This document shows, piece by piece, positions 53,461 through 61,674 of a DNA stretch of 64,000 nt (positions are counted from its first letter, which is position 1; each line of letters opens with the position of its first letter). Both the position numbers and the translations under genes were made by a program. This DNA comes from F23-D06 sp963643165 (GTDB lineage: Bacteria; Bacteroidota; Bacteroidia; Bacteroidales; WCHB1-69): positions 1-64,000 of the forward strand of contig CAVIJD010000005.1 in assembly GCA_963643165.1 (NCBI GenBank). Direction: 5' to 3'. Under the pieces are notes generated by a model. That model searched no databases and had not been told where the DNA came from. It saw only the letters and a list, made by a program, of their open reading frames with translations.

Positions 53461-54930
53461 ATGCACACGTTCATCTTCGTTTTTTTCGTCCTTTACGTCA
53501 TACTGCTTTTTATTATCACCGGCATCACCTCGCGCAAGGCCGACAACAGCACTTACTTCACGGGCAACCGCAAGTCACCGTGGTTTGTGGTGGCTTACGG
53601 CATGATCGGGAGTTCGCTCTCCGGCGTCACGTTCATGTCGGTGCCCGGTGATGTATATACCACGCAGTTCACCTACCTCGGGGTCGTCATCGGCTATATA
53701 CTGGGCTATATCCTCATCGCCCAGATGCTGTTGCCGCTCTATTACCGCACTAACGTCACCTCCATATACGAGTACCTCGGACAGCGCATAGGCAACGAGG
53801 CGCACAAAACCGGCTCTGTGCTCTTTTTTATATCGCGGCTGTTAGGTTCTGCGCTTCGTATGTATTTGGTAATCTTTGTGTTGCAGGTTTTTGTGTTTGA
53901 CGGGTGGAATATCCCGATCTGGCTCACGTCTGTCGTCATGATTGTCATCATCCTGCTCTATACTTTCCGGGCCGGGCTCAAGACTGTAGTGTGGACTGAC
54001 TTGTTGCAGACTACCTTCCTCATCGCGGCGTTGGTGATAACAATCGTATTCCTGCTCAATCACATGGGCGGATCGTTCGCAGACATCTGGCAGCAGATGG
54101 CCACCGCCGGCAAGGGGGGCGCCGATTGCCGCACCGTCTTCAACACTGACTGGCGCAACAACAGCTATTTCCTCAAACAGATCTTCGGCGGCATGTTCAT
54201 AACTATAGCCATGACGGGGCTCGACCAGGACATGATGCAGAAGAACCTGTCGTGCAAGACCCTGAAAGACGCGCAGCGCAACATGTTTTCCTTTACCTCT
54301 ATCTTGGTGGTAGTCAATATCTTGTTCTTAGTGTTAGGCGGTATGTTGCTCGTGTTTGCGCAGAGCCAGGGCATCGACATCGCCTCCATGCCCACCGACC
54401 GCATCTATCCCGAGATCGCTTTCAACTATCTGGGCAAAGCGGGAGCATTAGTCTTCATCTTCGGGCTAATCTCGGCGGGCTTCTCTTCAGCCGACGGCAC
54501 CTTCACCGCCCTTACCACCACTGTATGTTACGACATCCTGAAAATCGAGAAACGTTATCCTGACGCGCACCGGCAGACGGTGGTGCGCCGCGTGGTGCAT
54601 TTGGTCATCTCCGCGCTCTTCTTGGGGGTCATCATCATCGCCTCGAGCCATCACAACGATGCCTTGATTCGCATCATCTTCATGGTGGCGTCATACACCT
54701 ATGGCCCGTTGCTCGGTCTCTTTGCATTTGGCATCTTCACCAAGCGTGAGATTCCGCAGAAACGGCGTTTCATGGTCCCCGTGATTTCCGTGGCGGTGCC
54801 GGTACTATGTTATATATTGTCAAAAAACTCCGTCAACTGGCTGTGCGGGTATAAGTTCGGCTACGAGTTGCTCATTGTGAACGGCCTTCTTGTCTTCGTG
54901 TCCCTGTTGGCGGTCAGCAAGAAAAGATAG
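53461..54930 (+). CDS. Sodium:solute symporter (SSS family)
   Basis: 489 residues, about 13 membrane segments. SSLSGVTFMSVPGDVYT near 50 and GLISAGFSSADGTFTALTT near 340 match the SSS/SLC5 family. The substrate could be a sugar, an amino acid or a vitamin; the neighbouring pgi hints at sugar but does not prove it. The ATG at 53461 is used in place of the adjacent TTG. Confidence 0.9.
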   Translation: MHTFIFVFFVLYVILLFIITGITSRKADNSTYFTGNRKSPWFVVAYGMIGSSLSGVTFMSVPGDVYTTQFTYLGVVIGYILGYILIAQMLLPLYYRTNVTSIYEYLGQRIGNEAHKTGSVLFFISRLLGSALRMYLVIFVLQVFVFDGWNIPIWLTSVVMIVIILLYTFRAGLKTVVWTDLLQTTFLIAALVITIVFLLNHMGGSFADIWQQMATAGKGGADCRTVFNTDWRNNSYFLKQIFGGMFITIAMTGLDQDMMQKNLSCKTLKDAQRNMFSFTSILVVVNILFLVLGGMLLVFAQSQGIDIASMPTDRIYPEIAFNYLGKAGALVFIFGLISAGFSSADGTFTALTTTVCYDILKIEKRYPDAHRQTVVRRVVHLVISALFLGVIIIASSHHNDALIRIIFMVASYTYGPLLGLFAFGIFTKREIPQKRRFMVPVISVAVPVLCYILSKNSVNWLCGYKFGYELLIVNGLLVFVSLLAVSKKR

Positions 54931-55064
54931 TCCGCGGCGCACGAGGGCACCTTGTGTTCGCCGCTTTGCTGACATTTGGCAAAGCCGAAAACTAAAAAAC
55001 CTTATTCGTCTTCGGGACATTGAGAAGCAAGCATGATGGCTTTGCGGTTGTTTTTATCCAGTCC

Positions 55065-55688
55065 TCAAACCCCAAGCACCCTGACGTCGCCTTTGCCCTC
55101 GCGCACGACTACGATGCTGTCGCCCGTGCAGTCGATGACGGTGGAGGGCACGTTGCCGCCAAAACCGCCGTCAATGACGATGTCAACCATCTTCTCGTAA
55201 CGCTCGTGGATGAGCTCGGGGTCGGTGGTGTATTCGATGATCTCGTCGTCGTCTTTGATGGAGGCTGACAAGATGGGATGCCCCAACTGCCGCACTATTT
55301 CCAGTATGATGTTGTTGTCGGGCACGCGCACACCTACGGTCTTTTTGTTGCTCTGCAGCAACTTGGGCACGTTGTTGTTGGCCTCCAAGATGAAGGTGTA
55401 AGGTCCGGGCAACGCCTTTTTCATCGTCTTGAACAAGGTGTTAGAGATGGGCTTGGCAAAGTCGGAAAGATGACTCAGGTCGGAGCAGATGAAGGTCATG
55501 GAGCTCTTTTTCTTCTTGTCCCCTAACAATTCCGCGATTCTCTCTACGCTCTTCTGCTTGAAGATGTCACACCCGATGCCGTAGATGGTGTCGGTAGGGT
55601 AAATGACGATGCCCCCGTCGCGCAAACATTGCACTACTTTGTCGATGAAACGCTGGTTCGGATTCTCAGGATATATTTTAAGTATCAT
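55065..55688 (-). CDS. L-threonylcarbamoyladenylate synthase (YrdC/YciO)
   Basis: 207 residues, first step of t6A modification of tRNA (threonine, bicarbonate and ATP to threonylcarbamoyl-AMP). GGIVIYPTDTIYGIGCD near 30, KKKSSMTFICSDLSHL near 62, LPGPYTFILEA near 90 and a VGVRVPDN near 113 match the Sua5/YrdC/YciO family. YciO-type members are of less certain activity. tsaE for the same pathway is at 59.2 kb. Confidence 0.88.
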   Translation of the reverse strand: MILKIYPENPNQRFIDKVVQCLRDGGIVIYPTDTIYGIGCDIFKQKSVERIAELLGDKKKKSSMTFICSDLSHLSDFAKPISNTLFKTMKKALPGPYTFILEANNNVPKLLQSNKKTVGVRVPDNNIILEIVRQLGHPILSASIKDDDEIIEYTTDPELIHERYEKMVDIVIDGGFGGNVPSTVIDCTGDSIVVVREGKGDVRVLGV

Positions 55689-55715
55689 AGTTACAATAAA
55701 AGGGCAAATAAAAAA

Positions 55716-55813
55716 GGGTAAGCTACTTGTATCGCATCGCTACAACCTACATGCCCTTGCTGTATTCCTACCCTGGGGGAGTTAGTAGGGAGCAGATCGT
55801 ACAAGACTTACCC
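55716..55813 (-). ncRNA. ffs: Signal recognition particle RNA (small type)
   Basis: About 98 nt on the minus strand, closed by GGGTAAG/CTTACCC with T's after it, and by CTTGTA/TACAAG inside. The tip CCAGG-GTA-GGAA-TAC-AGCAAGG is the conserved SRP domain IV: symmetric loop CAGG/AGCA and GGAA tetraloop closed by GTA/TAC. It binds Ffh for co-translational targeting. Own promoter just upstream; the terminal stem plus T tract at 55709-55715 serves as terminator. Confidence 0.9.
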
Positions 55814-55818
55814 GGCCG

Positions 55819-55826
55819 CAAAAGTA
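55819..55826 (-). promoter_or_regulatory. -7 promoter of the SRP RNA
   Basis: Minus-strand TACTTTTG followed by CGGCC; the RNA's first paired base lies 6 bases downstream. Confidence 0.7.
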
Positions 55827-55847
55827 TAAAAAAAAGCGAACGGTTCG

Positions 55848-57263
55848 TCAGTATCCCAAAATTTTAAGCATCGACTTGTAACTCTGTTCTTTAGCGAACA
55901 GTTTGGTGCATATTTCACCGTCTTCGTCACGATAAATGATGATGTGTTTGGGAGCGGGAGTCATGCAATGTTGTATTCCGCCGTAGCCTCCGAGCGCCTC
56001 CTGGTAAGCGCCGGTGTTGAAGAGCCCGATGTACTGGATTTCGTCGGTGTCTTCGTACGGATACTCCTCCGACACGATGCGGGGCAGGAAGACGGCGTTG
56101 AGGTGCGCCTCGGAGTTGTAGTAGTCGTGACTGTCGCAGGTGAGGCCGCCCAAGAAGACACGTTCGTACTCGCGGTCCCAATGGTTGATGGCCAGTATGA
56201 TGAACTGCTGGTTGATGGCCCACGAGTCGGGCAGGGTGGTCATGAAGGAACTGTCAATCATGTTCCACAACTCGCGGTCGTTCTGCCGTTTCTGCTGCAG
56301 CACGGAGAAGAGCACGCCGCTTGCCTCGCCGACGGTGAAGGAACCGAACTCGGTGAAGATGTCCGGCTCTTCTACGCCCTCGCGGTTGCAGATCTGCTTG
56401 ATCTGCGACACAATCTCTTCGGCCATGTACTCATAGTCGTACTCGAACGACAGACTGTTTTTGATGGGGAAGCCGCCGCCGATGTTGAGCGAGTCGAGTT
56501 CGGGCGAGATTTTCTTGAGGTCACAGTACAGGTTCACGCACTTGGTGAGCTCGTTCCAATAGTAGGCGGTGTCGTTGATGCCCGTGTTGATGAAGAAATG
56601 CAGCATCTTGAGCTCGAACTTGGGGTTGTTCTTTATCTTTTCCTGATAGAAGGGCAATATGTCGTTGTAGCGGATGCCGAGCCGCGAGGTGTAGAACTCA
56701 AACCGAGGCTCCTCCTCGGCGGCAATCCGTATCCCGATGTTGCATTTGGTCTGGATGTTCTTGTCTAATAAGTCGAACTCTTTCTTGCTGTCCAAAACGG
56801 GTATGGTGTTCACAAATCCTTTCTCTAACATCGACGAGATGTTGTCAATGTAGGGCTGACGCTTGAATCCGTTGCAGATGATGTAGTTGTCTTTCTGAAA
56901 CTGACCGCTGTCGTGCAAGGTCTCGATCAGGTTCAGGTCGAAGGCCGATGAGGTCTCTAAATGCACGTCGTTTTTCAATACTTCGGAAAGCACAAACTCG
57001 AAATGCGAACTCTTGGTGCAATAACAGTAATGGTAACTGCCTTTGTAGTCGGACTTCGCGATGGCGACATTGAACCACCTTTTCGCTTTCTGTATGTTCT
57101 GCGATATCTTGGGCAAATAGGTGATCTTGAGCGGCGTGCCGTATTGCTTGATGATGTCCATGAGGGGCACGTCGTTGAAAAGCAATTCGTTGTCTTCAAC
57201 GTTGAACTCTTCCTGCGGAAATTCGTAGGTTTGCGAGATGAGGTCGATGTACTTGGTTTTCAT
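55848..57263 (-). CDS. speA: Biosynthetic arginine decarboxylase (PLP fold III)
   Basis: Makes agmatine from arginine for polyamine synthesis. 471 residues from the ATG at 57263. The PLP lysine is in HYCYCTKSSHFEF near 82, the phosphate-binding loop in LNIGGGFPIKNS near 260, and the Cys of the second subunit in GGLTCDSHD near 370. Shorter than the E. coli SpeA, as in other Bacteroidota. The 57-residue open stretch upstream of 57263 is excluded because the -7 promoter lies inside it. Confidence 0.9.
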   Translation of the reverse strand: MKTKYIDLISQTYEFPQEEFNVEDNELLFNDVPLMDIIKQYGTPLKITYLPKISQNIQKAKRWFNVAIAKSDYKGSYHYCYCTKSSHFEFVLSEVLKNDVHLETSSAFDLNLIETLHDSGQFQKDNYIICNGFKRQPYIDNISSMLEKGFVNTIPVLDSKKEFDLLDKNIQTKCNIGIRIAAEEEPRFEFYTSRLGIRYNDILPFYQEKIKNNPKFELKMLHFFINTGINDTAYYWNELTKCVNLYCDLKKISPELDSLNIGGGFPIKNSLSFEYDYEYMAEEIVSQIKQICNREGVEEPDIFTEFGSFTVGEASGVLFSVLQQKRQNDRELWNMIDSSFMTTLPDSWAINQQFIILAINHWDREYERVFLGGLTCDSHDYYNSEAHLNAVFLPRIVSEEYPYEDTDEIQYIGLFNTGAYQEALGGYGGIQHCMTPAPKHIIIYRDEDGEICTKLFAKEQSYKSMLKILGY

Positions 57264-57292
57264 TTTTGAATCCGACTGATTTAAATTGGCTG

Positions 57293-57300
57293 CAAAAATA
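57293..57300 (-). promoter_or_regulatory. -7 promoter of the arginine decarboxylase gene
   Basis: Minus-strand TATTTTTG followed by CAGCC, 30 bases before the ATG. Confidence 0.6.
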
Positions 57301-57480
57301 GAAAAAAATGAACTCGAATTGTTTTTTGCCCGACAATCCGAGTCGCCCGGATTTTGTTTGTGGTGAAGATAAATGTGCTCCAAATGTCTGTTTTCTGTCT
57401 TTTGAGGGTTTGATTCTCCTTTCTTTTCTGTCAATTTCGCTCCATTTGAATTGCAACAAACACATTTATGCTATTTTTTG

Positions 57481-57488
57481 TATTTTTG
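57481..57488 (+). promoter_or_regulatory. -7 promoter of the nadE operon
   Basis: TATTTTTG followed by CCGTC, 40 bases before the nadE ATG. Confidence 0.6.
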
Positions 57489-57528
57489 CCGTCTCTCTGA
57501 AAAAAATTAATTTTGTTTAACTTGCTTT

Positions 57529-58374
57529 ATGACAATACCAGATAAAAACTATTTCCCGTTTCTCGCCGGTGAGGAGGCTATGCATGATTTGACCCTCCGC
57601 ATCAGAGATGTTATGATGCGATATGTCGAGAATAGTCACCTGAAGTCGCTTGTTTTGGGCATCTCGGGCGGCATCGACAGCGCTTTGTGTGCCGCACTGC
57701 TGAAGCCCGTCTGCGAAGATCTCCACATTCCGCTCATAGGCCGCTCTATCACGATCGAGACGAATCACGACGATGAAATTGCCCGCTCTATCGCGGTGGG
57801 CGAGGCTTTCTGCCACGATTTTCAGCACCTTGACTTGACAGATGCCTATTTCGAGAACCGCAAACTGCTGGTGAACCTCGATGACACACACCTTTCAAAG
57901 ATGCGCCAAGGCAACATGAAAGCCCGCATGCGTATGTTGGTGCTGTTTGACCTGGCCCAGCTGCACCACGGCATGGTGGTCTCTACCGACAATTACACGG
58001 AATACTTGACGGGCTTCTGGACGCTGCACGGCGATGTGGGCGACTACGCGCCAATCCAACACCTCTGGAAGACGGAGGTCTATGCACTTTCCACATTCCT
58101 GCTTGGTGAGGAGAACGAACAACAACGCCGCGCCCTGCAGTCGTGCATCGATGCGACTCCCGTGGATGGACTCGGCATCAGCAAAAGCGACTGCGACCAG
58201 TTGGGCGTGCCTAATTATTTTGAGGCAGACCGCATCTTCGCAAGATTCTTCAGCGGAGACAACTCCTTGTGCGACCATACGCTCATCAAACGCTATTTTG
58301 CCTCAGAATACAAACGGCACAATCCCGCCAACATTTCACGTTCCGTGCTCATTGGCGATGAACAAAACCAATAA
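57529..58374 (+). CDS. nadE: NAD+ synthetase (ammonia-dependent)
   Basis: Final step of NAD synthesis. 281 residues, without the glutaminase domain, so ammonia is the donor unless a partner supplies it. The P-loop LGISGGIDSALCAALL near 42 and KARMRMLVLFDLAQLHHGM near 127 with STDNYTEYLTGFWTLHGDVG near 145 are NadE signatures. First gene of a four-gene run with the kinase-like, tsaE and AlaDH-like genes. Confidence 0.95.
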   Translation: MTIPDKNYFPFLAGEEAMHDLTLRIRDVMMRYVENSHLKSLVLGISGGIDSALCAALLKPVCEDLHIPLIGRSITIETNHDDEIARSIAVGEAFCHDFQHLDLTDAYFENRKLLVNLDDTHLSKMRQGNMKARMRMLVLFDLAQLHHGMVVSTDNYTEYLTGFWTLHGDVGDYAPIQHLWKTEVYALSTFLLGEENEQQRRALQSCIDATPVDGLGISKSDCDQLGVPNYFEADRIFARFFSGDNSLCDHTLIKRYFASEYKRHNPANISRSVLIGDEQNQ

Positions 58375-58384
58375 TTCCACAACG

Positions 58385-59224
58385 ATGTCTTCCACATTGA
58401 TTATTGATGCCGGTGCCACGAAGACTGCTTTCGCACTGGTTGAAGACCGTTCAGTTGTCTGCACGTACAAGGGCGCGGGCATCAATCCTAACTATTGCTC
58501 CGATGATGCGATAAACAAGGTTCTGTCCTCTTTTATGACACAGAACAAGGTGTCGCACGTGTCGCATGTTCACTATTACGGAGCGGGATGTGCCTCGGCG
58601 GAGAATGCCGGCCGGATAGGCTGCCTGCTGCAAGACTTTTATCCCGATGCCGTCGTTTCCGTTTGTTCAGACCTGATGGCAGTTTGCCGCGCGTTGAGCA
58701 ACAACAAGTCTTCTATTGTGGCCATATTGGGCACGGGCGCCGCCACTTGCCAGTTTGACGGCCGTTCGGTCGTGGCGCGTGCCCCCTCCTTGGGCTATAT
58801 GCTCGGCGATGAGGGCAGCGGAACCTATCTGGGCAAGCAACTTGTGACGGCTTTCATGCGGAATGAACTCCCCGCAAGCCTTTCCGCCGAACTGCGCAAA
58901 CAATACAACCTCTCATTCGACAAGGCTATCCGGCGCATCTACAGTGAGCCGTCGCCTAACCTTTTCTTTTCCTCTTTGGCACCGTTTGTCTCCCAACATC
59001 TCGACGACCCGTTTGTGCTACAGATGGCTACGGAGAGCTTCCGCCGGTTCTTCGCAGTGCAGAAAGTCTGCTACGAAGAGAGCGAAACACTGCCCTGGAT
59101 GCTCTCGGGGGCGGTGGCTTTCAACTTCCGGGAGGTGGTGCAAGCGGCTGCCGCCGAAGAGAATTGCCACGTCCAGACGATCGTAGAGTCGCCGATGGAG
59201 TCGCTGGTGAGGTATCATTTTTAA
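58385..59224 (+). CDS. BadF/BadG-type N-acetylglucosamine-kinase-like protein
   Basis: 279-residue ASKHA-fold ATPase/kinase. Phosphate 1 loop IIDAGATKTAFAL near 7, phosphate 2 AILGTGAATCQFDG near 120, and GYMLGDEGSGTYLGKQL near 138. The family phosphorylates amino sugars; the ligand is not predictable. The ATG at 58385 is 10 bases after nadE stops. A longer in-frame reading exists upstream inside nadE and is not credible. Confidence 0.85.
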   Translation: MSSTLIIDAGATKTAFALVEDRSVVCTYKGAGINPNYCSDDAINKVLSSFMTQNKVSHVSHVHYYGAGCASAENAGRIGCLLQDFYPDAVVSVCSDLMAVCRALSNNKSSIVAILGTGAATCQFDGRSVVARAPSLGYMLGDEGSGTYLGKQLVTAFMRNELPASLSAELRKQYNLSFDKAIRRIYSEPSPNLFFSSLAPFVSQHLDDPFVLQMATESFRRFFAVQKVCYEESETLPWMLSGAVAFNFREVVQAAAAEENCHVQTIVESPMESLVRYHF

Positions 59225-59244
59225 CTATTAGGTCCTGAAAAATT

Positions 59245-59652
59245 ATGCAGAGTATTATCGCTGATGAAAAAGAGTTGAAACAGGTGGCGAAGGCCATTCT
59301 TGAAGCCTATCCGCAAGAGCGTGTTTTCGGCTTTTACGGTGAGATGGGGGCGGGTAAAACTACGCTCATCAAGGAGATGTGCGCCCACCTGGGGGTTGAC
59401 GGCATGACCTCGTCACCCACGTTCGCAATCGTGAATGAGTATTGGACACTGACGGAGCCTGTGTATCATTTTGACTTTTACCGGATTGACGGTCCGGAGG
59501 ATGCGGTCCGCATTGGTTTTGAGGAGTACATCTACAGCGGCAATTATTGTTTCATCGAGTGGACAGAGAAAGTGCAGCCGCTGCTGCCCGACGAGTATGT
59601 GCGGGTTACGATTGAACGGGTGGATGAAACAAAACGGAGGTTCAGTTTCTGA
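59245..59652 (+). CDS. tsaE: t6A synthesis ATPase TsaE
   Basis: 135-residue ATPase of the tRNA threonylcarbamoyladenosine complex (with TsaB and TsaD). Walker A GEMGAGKTTLIKEMC near 33, SSPTFAIVNEYW near 55 and HFDFYRI near 73 are the TsaE signatures. 20 bases after the kinase-like gene and 22 before the AlaDH-like gene. Confidence 0.95.
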   Translation: MQSIIADEKELKQVAKAILEAYPQERVFGFYGEMGAGKTTLIKEMCAHLGVDGMTSSPTFAIVNEYWTLTEPVYHFDFYRIDGPEDAVRIGFEEYIYSGNYCFIEWTEKVQPLLPDEYVRVTIERVDETKRRFSF

Positions 59653-59674
59653 AAAATGTAATAATTCGACATCT

Positions 59675-60388
59675 ATGAGTTCTGACGGATTGATTTTGGA
59701 GGACAAGTTGCCCGGCACGCAAGAGCAGCAGGTCACGGTTGAGTTTCCGGTCCGCAAATGTGCGGTCGCTTTTGTCAAGGACAAGTCTCCGTCGGCAGGT
59801 TTTGCCATCATCACCCCGGAGGCGGCAGGAACTTTAGTGGCGCACAATGTCCTTGTGTTCATGCAGCGCGGCTTCTCCGAGGGGTCGCCCTATACAGACA
59901 TGGATTATGCCGATGTGGGCGTGCGCTTTGAGGATGACCTGTTCCGTCTTGCCGAGGCTGCCAAACTGCTGGTCAAGTTTTCTCCTTTCACGGCAGACGA
60001 CATAGCCCGGTTCAAAGACGGTCAGGTTCTGTTTTCCAATTGGATGGATGACGAGATTGATGCCGAGACGGTCAGGATGATGAACGAAAAGGGCATCACG
60101 GCGATGGCGATGGGCAAAATCAAAGACGACAAGGGTGTCTCAATCACCGAAAGGATTTTGTCGGAAACGCTTTCGCCCAAAGCCCTCGGCATTGCTTTCT
60201 CGGCATTTTTGCTTCCGTGGATTGAGTGTCTGGTGTTCAGCACCATGATGAAGTTCACGTTGCAGAAAGAGCCTGCGTTGATGCAGAGTGTATATGCCTT
60301 TGCCGGCCACCTGTGCAGCAAGGAAATCGCCGAGCGGCTGCACCTCCCGTGGAAGAGTGTCGTTTCCCTCTGCTGGGATATGAATTAG
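59675..60388 (+). CDS. Alanine-dehydrogenase-like protein lacking the NAD domain
   Basis: 237 residues. Positions about 20-150 follow the N-terminal AlaDH/PNT domain: RKCAVAFVKDKSPSAGFAII, LVAHNVLVFMQRGFSEGSPY, DYADVGVRFEDDLFRLAEA, LLVKFSPFTADDIARFKDGQ, EKGITAMAMGKIKDDKG. The protein then passes straight to a C-terminal part (FSAFLLPWIECLVF...HLCSKEIAERLHLPW) resembling the end of full-length Bacteroidota AlaDH, without the Rossmann NAD-binding domain (about 150 residues missing). The reading frame is open, so this is a derived protein and not a fresh pseudogene. Dehydrogenase activity is unlikely; tsaE linkage is conserved in related genomes as I recall. Confidence 0.7.
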   Translation: MSSDGLILEDKLPGTQEQQVTVEFPVRKCAVAFVKDKSPSAGFAIITPEAAGTLVAHNVLVFMQRGFSEGSPYTDMDYADVGVRFEDDLFRLAEAAKLLVKFSPFTADDIARFKDGQVLFSNWMDDEIDAETVRMMNEKGITAMAMGKIKDDKGVSITERILSETLSPKALGIAFSAFLLPWIECLVFSTMMKFTLQKEPALMQSVYAFAGHLCSKEIAERLHLPWKSVVSLCWDMN

Positions 60389-60420
60389 CGGTCCGTCTCC
60401 GTCCGTTGGCGGCAAACCGG

Positions 60421-60489
60421 CTATTCCTGCAGTCTTATCTTCACGTCGTTCAACTCCAAAAACGGGGTCTTCTGACACCGCAACCACTA
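60421..60489 (-). other. In-frame second copy of the GH57 C-terminus after its stop
   Basis: After the TAG at 60487-60489 the same frame stays open for 21 codons and ends KTPFLELNDVKIRLQE-stop; the gene itself ends LNDIKIRLQK-stop. Synonymous differences show that the copy is old but selected or recently silenced. Confidence 0.75.
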
Positions 60490-61674
60490 TTTCTGCAATC
60501 TTATCTTTATATCATTCAGCACATTCATATAGTTGATGAATGCCTGATAGGGCGACGGATAGACGTCGAAGTTTCGTTTCACGGACTTGTGTCCGATCCA
60601 TCTCGAACTCATAAAGTTGAAATGGTCGGCGGCCTGCAGGCGGAGCCAGCAAAGCCGTGCGTCTGGGTCGGTGGACTTGTTGTAGAGGTCTTCCAGTTTG
60701 TACAGTTGCCGGAACGCTTCCTGTTGCAGTTCGTTGCCTAACCACTCGTTGGTGTCTTTCTCTTCGCCGGAGCAAGATATGGGCCACGGCGCGTGCATCG
60801 TGGCGGGGTCAAGGTCAAGACTGGTAGTCTCTTTGGGTGTGATGAAAGAATAGTTGGTGTTGGCAGACAGTTTTCCGACGAGGTCGCGGAAGAAGTCGAA
60901 GATGCCCGTCTCTTCGGTATAGTACTCGCCGATGGTCTCATAGTCCCAAAACAGGTTGATGAGTGGGTTGTCGCAATGGGCGTTGCTGTCGTCGAGGAAA
61001 CTGATGTACTTGTCGGCGGTCAGCGGGTACTGGTCCCAGGTGGTGTCGCAGAAGCGCAGCGTGATGTCGTCGCAGAGGCGGTAGGAGCGCAGCAGCAGTC
61101 TGACGTCGGTTTGGTAGGGGTTGCAGTAGAGGAAGAGCGGGCTTTTCCAGCCGAGGATGTGCCGTGCGCCCTCGGTGAGCACGACGCGGTAGCCCATGTC
61201 GCCGAGCCATTCGCCGATTTCGTCCGAATAGATGATTTCGGTGTTGCAGAAAGAGGTCGGTTTGATGCCGAACGTTTCCTGTAGCAGTTCCTCTTGCCGG
61301 TGCACTTGTTCCACAAAAGCCTCTTTACCGTGCAGAGAGGCGAGGCTGTGCGTATAGGTGCTGCCTGTGATTTCAACGCTGCCCGTGGCCAGCAGTTCCT
61401 TGAAACTGTCAATCACTTCCGGGCAGTAATTCCGGAAGAGCATGATCGAACTGCCGGAGATGCTGAAACTGAGTTTGAATTTGCCGGGGTTCTGCCGTAT
61501 GAGGTCGAGCATCATCTTGTTGGCGGGCAGATAGCACCGGTCGGCAAGGCGGCGGGCCATATACTGGTTCTGGTAATTGTCGAAATAGTCGTGGTTCTGG
61601 TTTATGTCGAAAAACCGGTAGGTTCTGAGCCGGTAGGGTTGGCTGATCTGGAAATGGAAGCAAATTCTATTCAT
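60487..61674 (-). CDS. Glycoside hydrolase family 57 (alpha-amylase/glucanotransferase-like)
   Basis: 395 residues, cytosolic. ICFHFQISQPYRLRTYRFFD at the start, a TGSTYTHSLASLHGKEAF near 100, TSFCNTEIIYSDEIGEWLGD near 142 (with the Glu expected as nucleophile region) and LFWDYETIGEYY near 244 match GH57. It probably acts on glycogen or maltodextrin. It overlaps the glycosyltransferase gene by 8 bases. GH57, GT and GH133 neighbours form a glycogen cluster. Confidence 0.9.
   Translation of the reverse strand: MNRICFHFQISQPYRLRTYRFFDINQNHDYFDNYQNQYMARRLADRCYLPANKMMLDLIRQNPGKFKLSFSISGSSIMLFRNYCPEVIDSFKELLATGSVEITGSTYTHSLASLHGKEAFVEQVHRQEELLQETFGIKPTSFCNTEIIYSDEIGEWLGDMGYRVVLTEGARHILGWKSPLFLYCNPYQTDVRLLLRSYRLCDDITLRFCDTTWDQYPLTADKYISFLDDSNAHCDNPLINLFWDYETIGEYYTEETGIFDFFRDLVGKLSANTNYSFITPKETTSLDLDPATMHAPWPISCSGEEKDTNEWLGNELQQEAFRQLYKLEDLYNKSTDPDARLCWLRLQAADHFNFMSSRWIGHKSVKRNFDVYPSPYQAFINYMNVLNDIKIRLQK

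Noticed and set aside
54961..54987. Terminator after the sodium symporter gene
   Set aside because: GCTTTGC/GCAAAGC stem exists but no T tract follows on either strand.
57264..57434. N-terminal extension of the arginine decarboxylase
   Set aside because: It would place the -7 promoter inside the coding region, and the residues are not protein-like.
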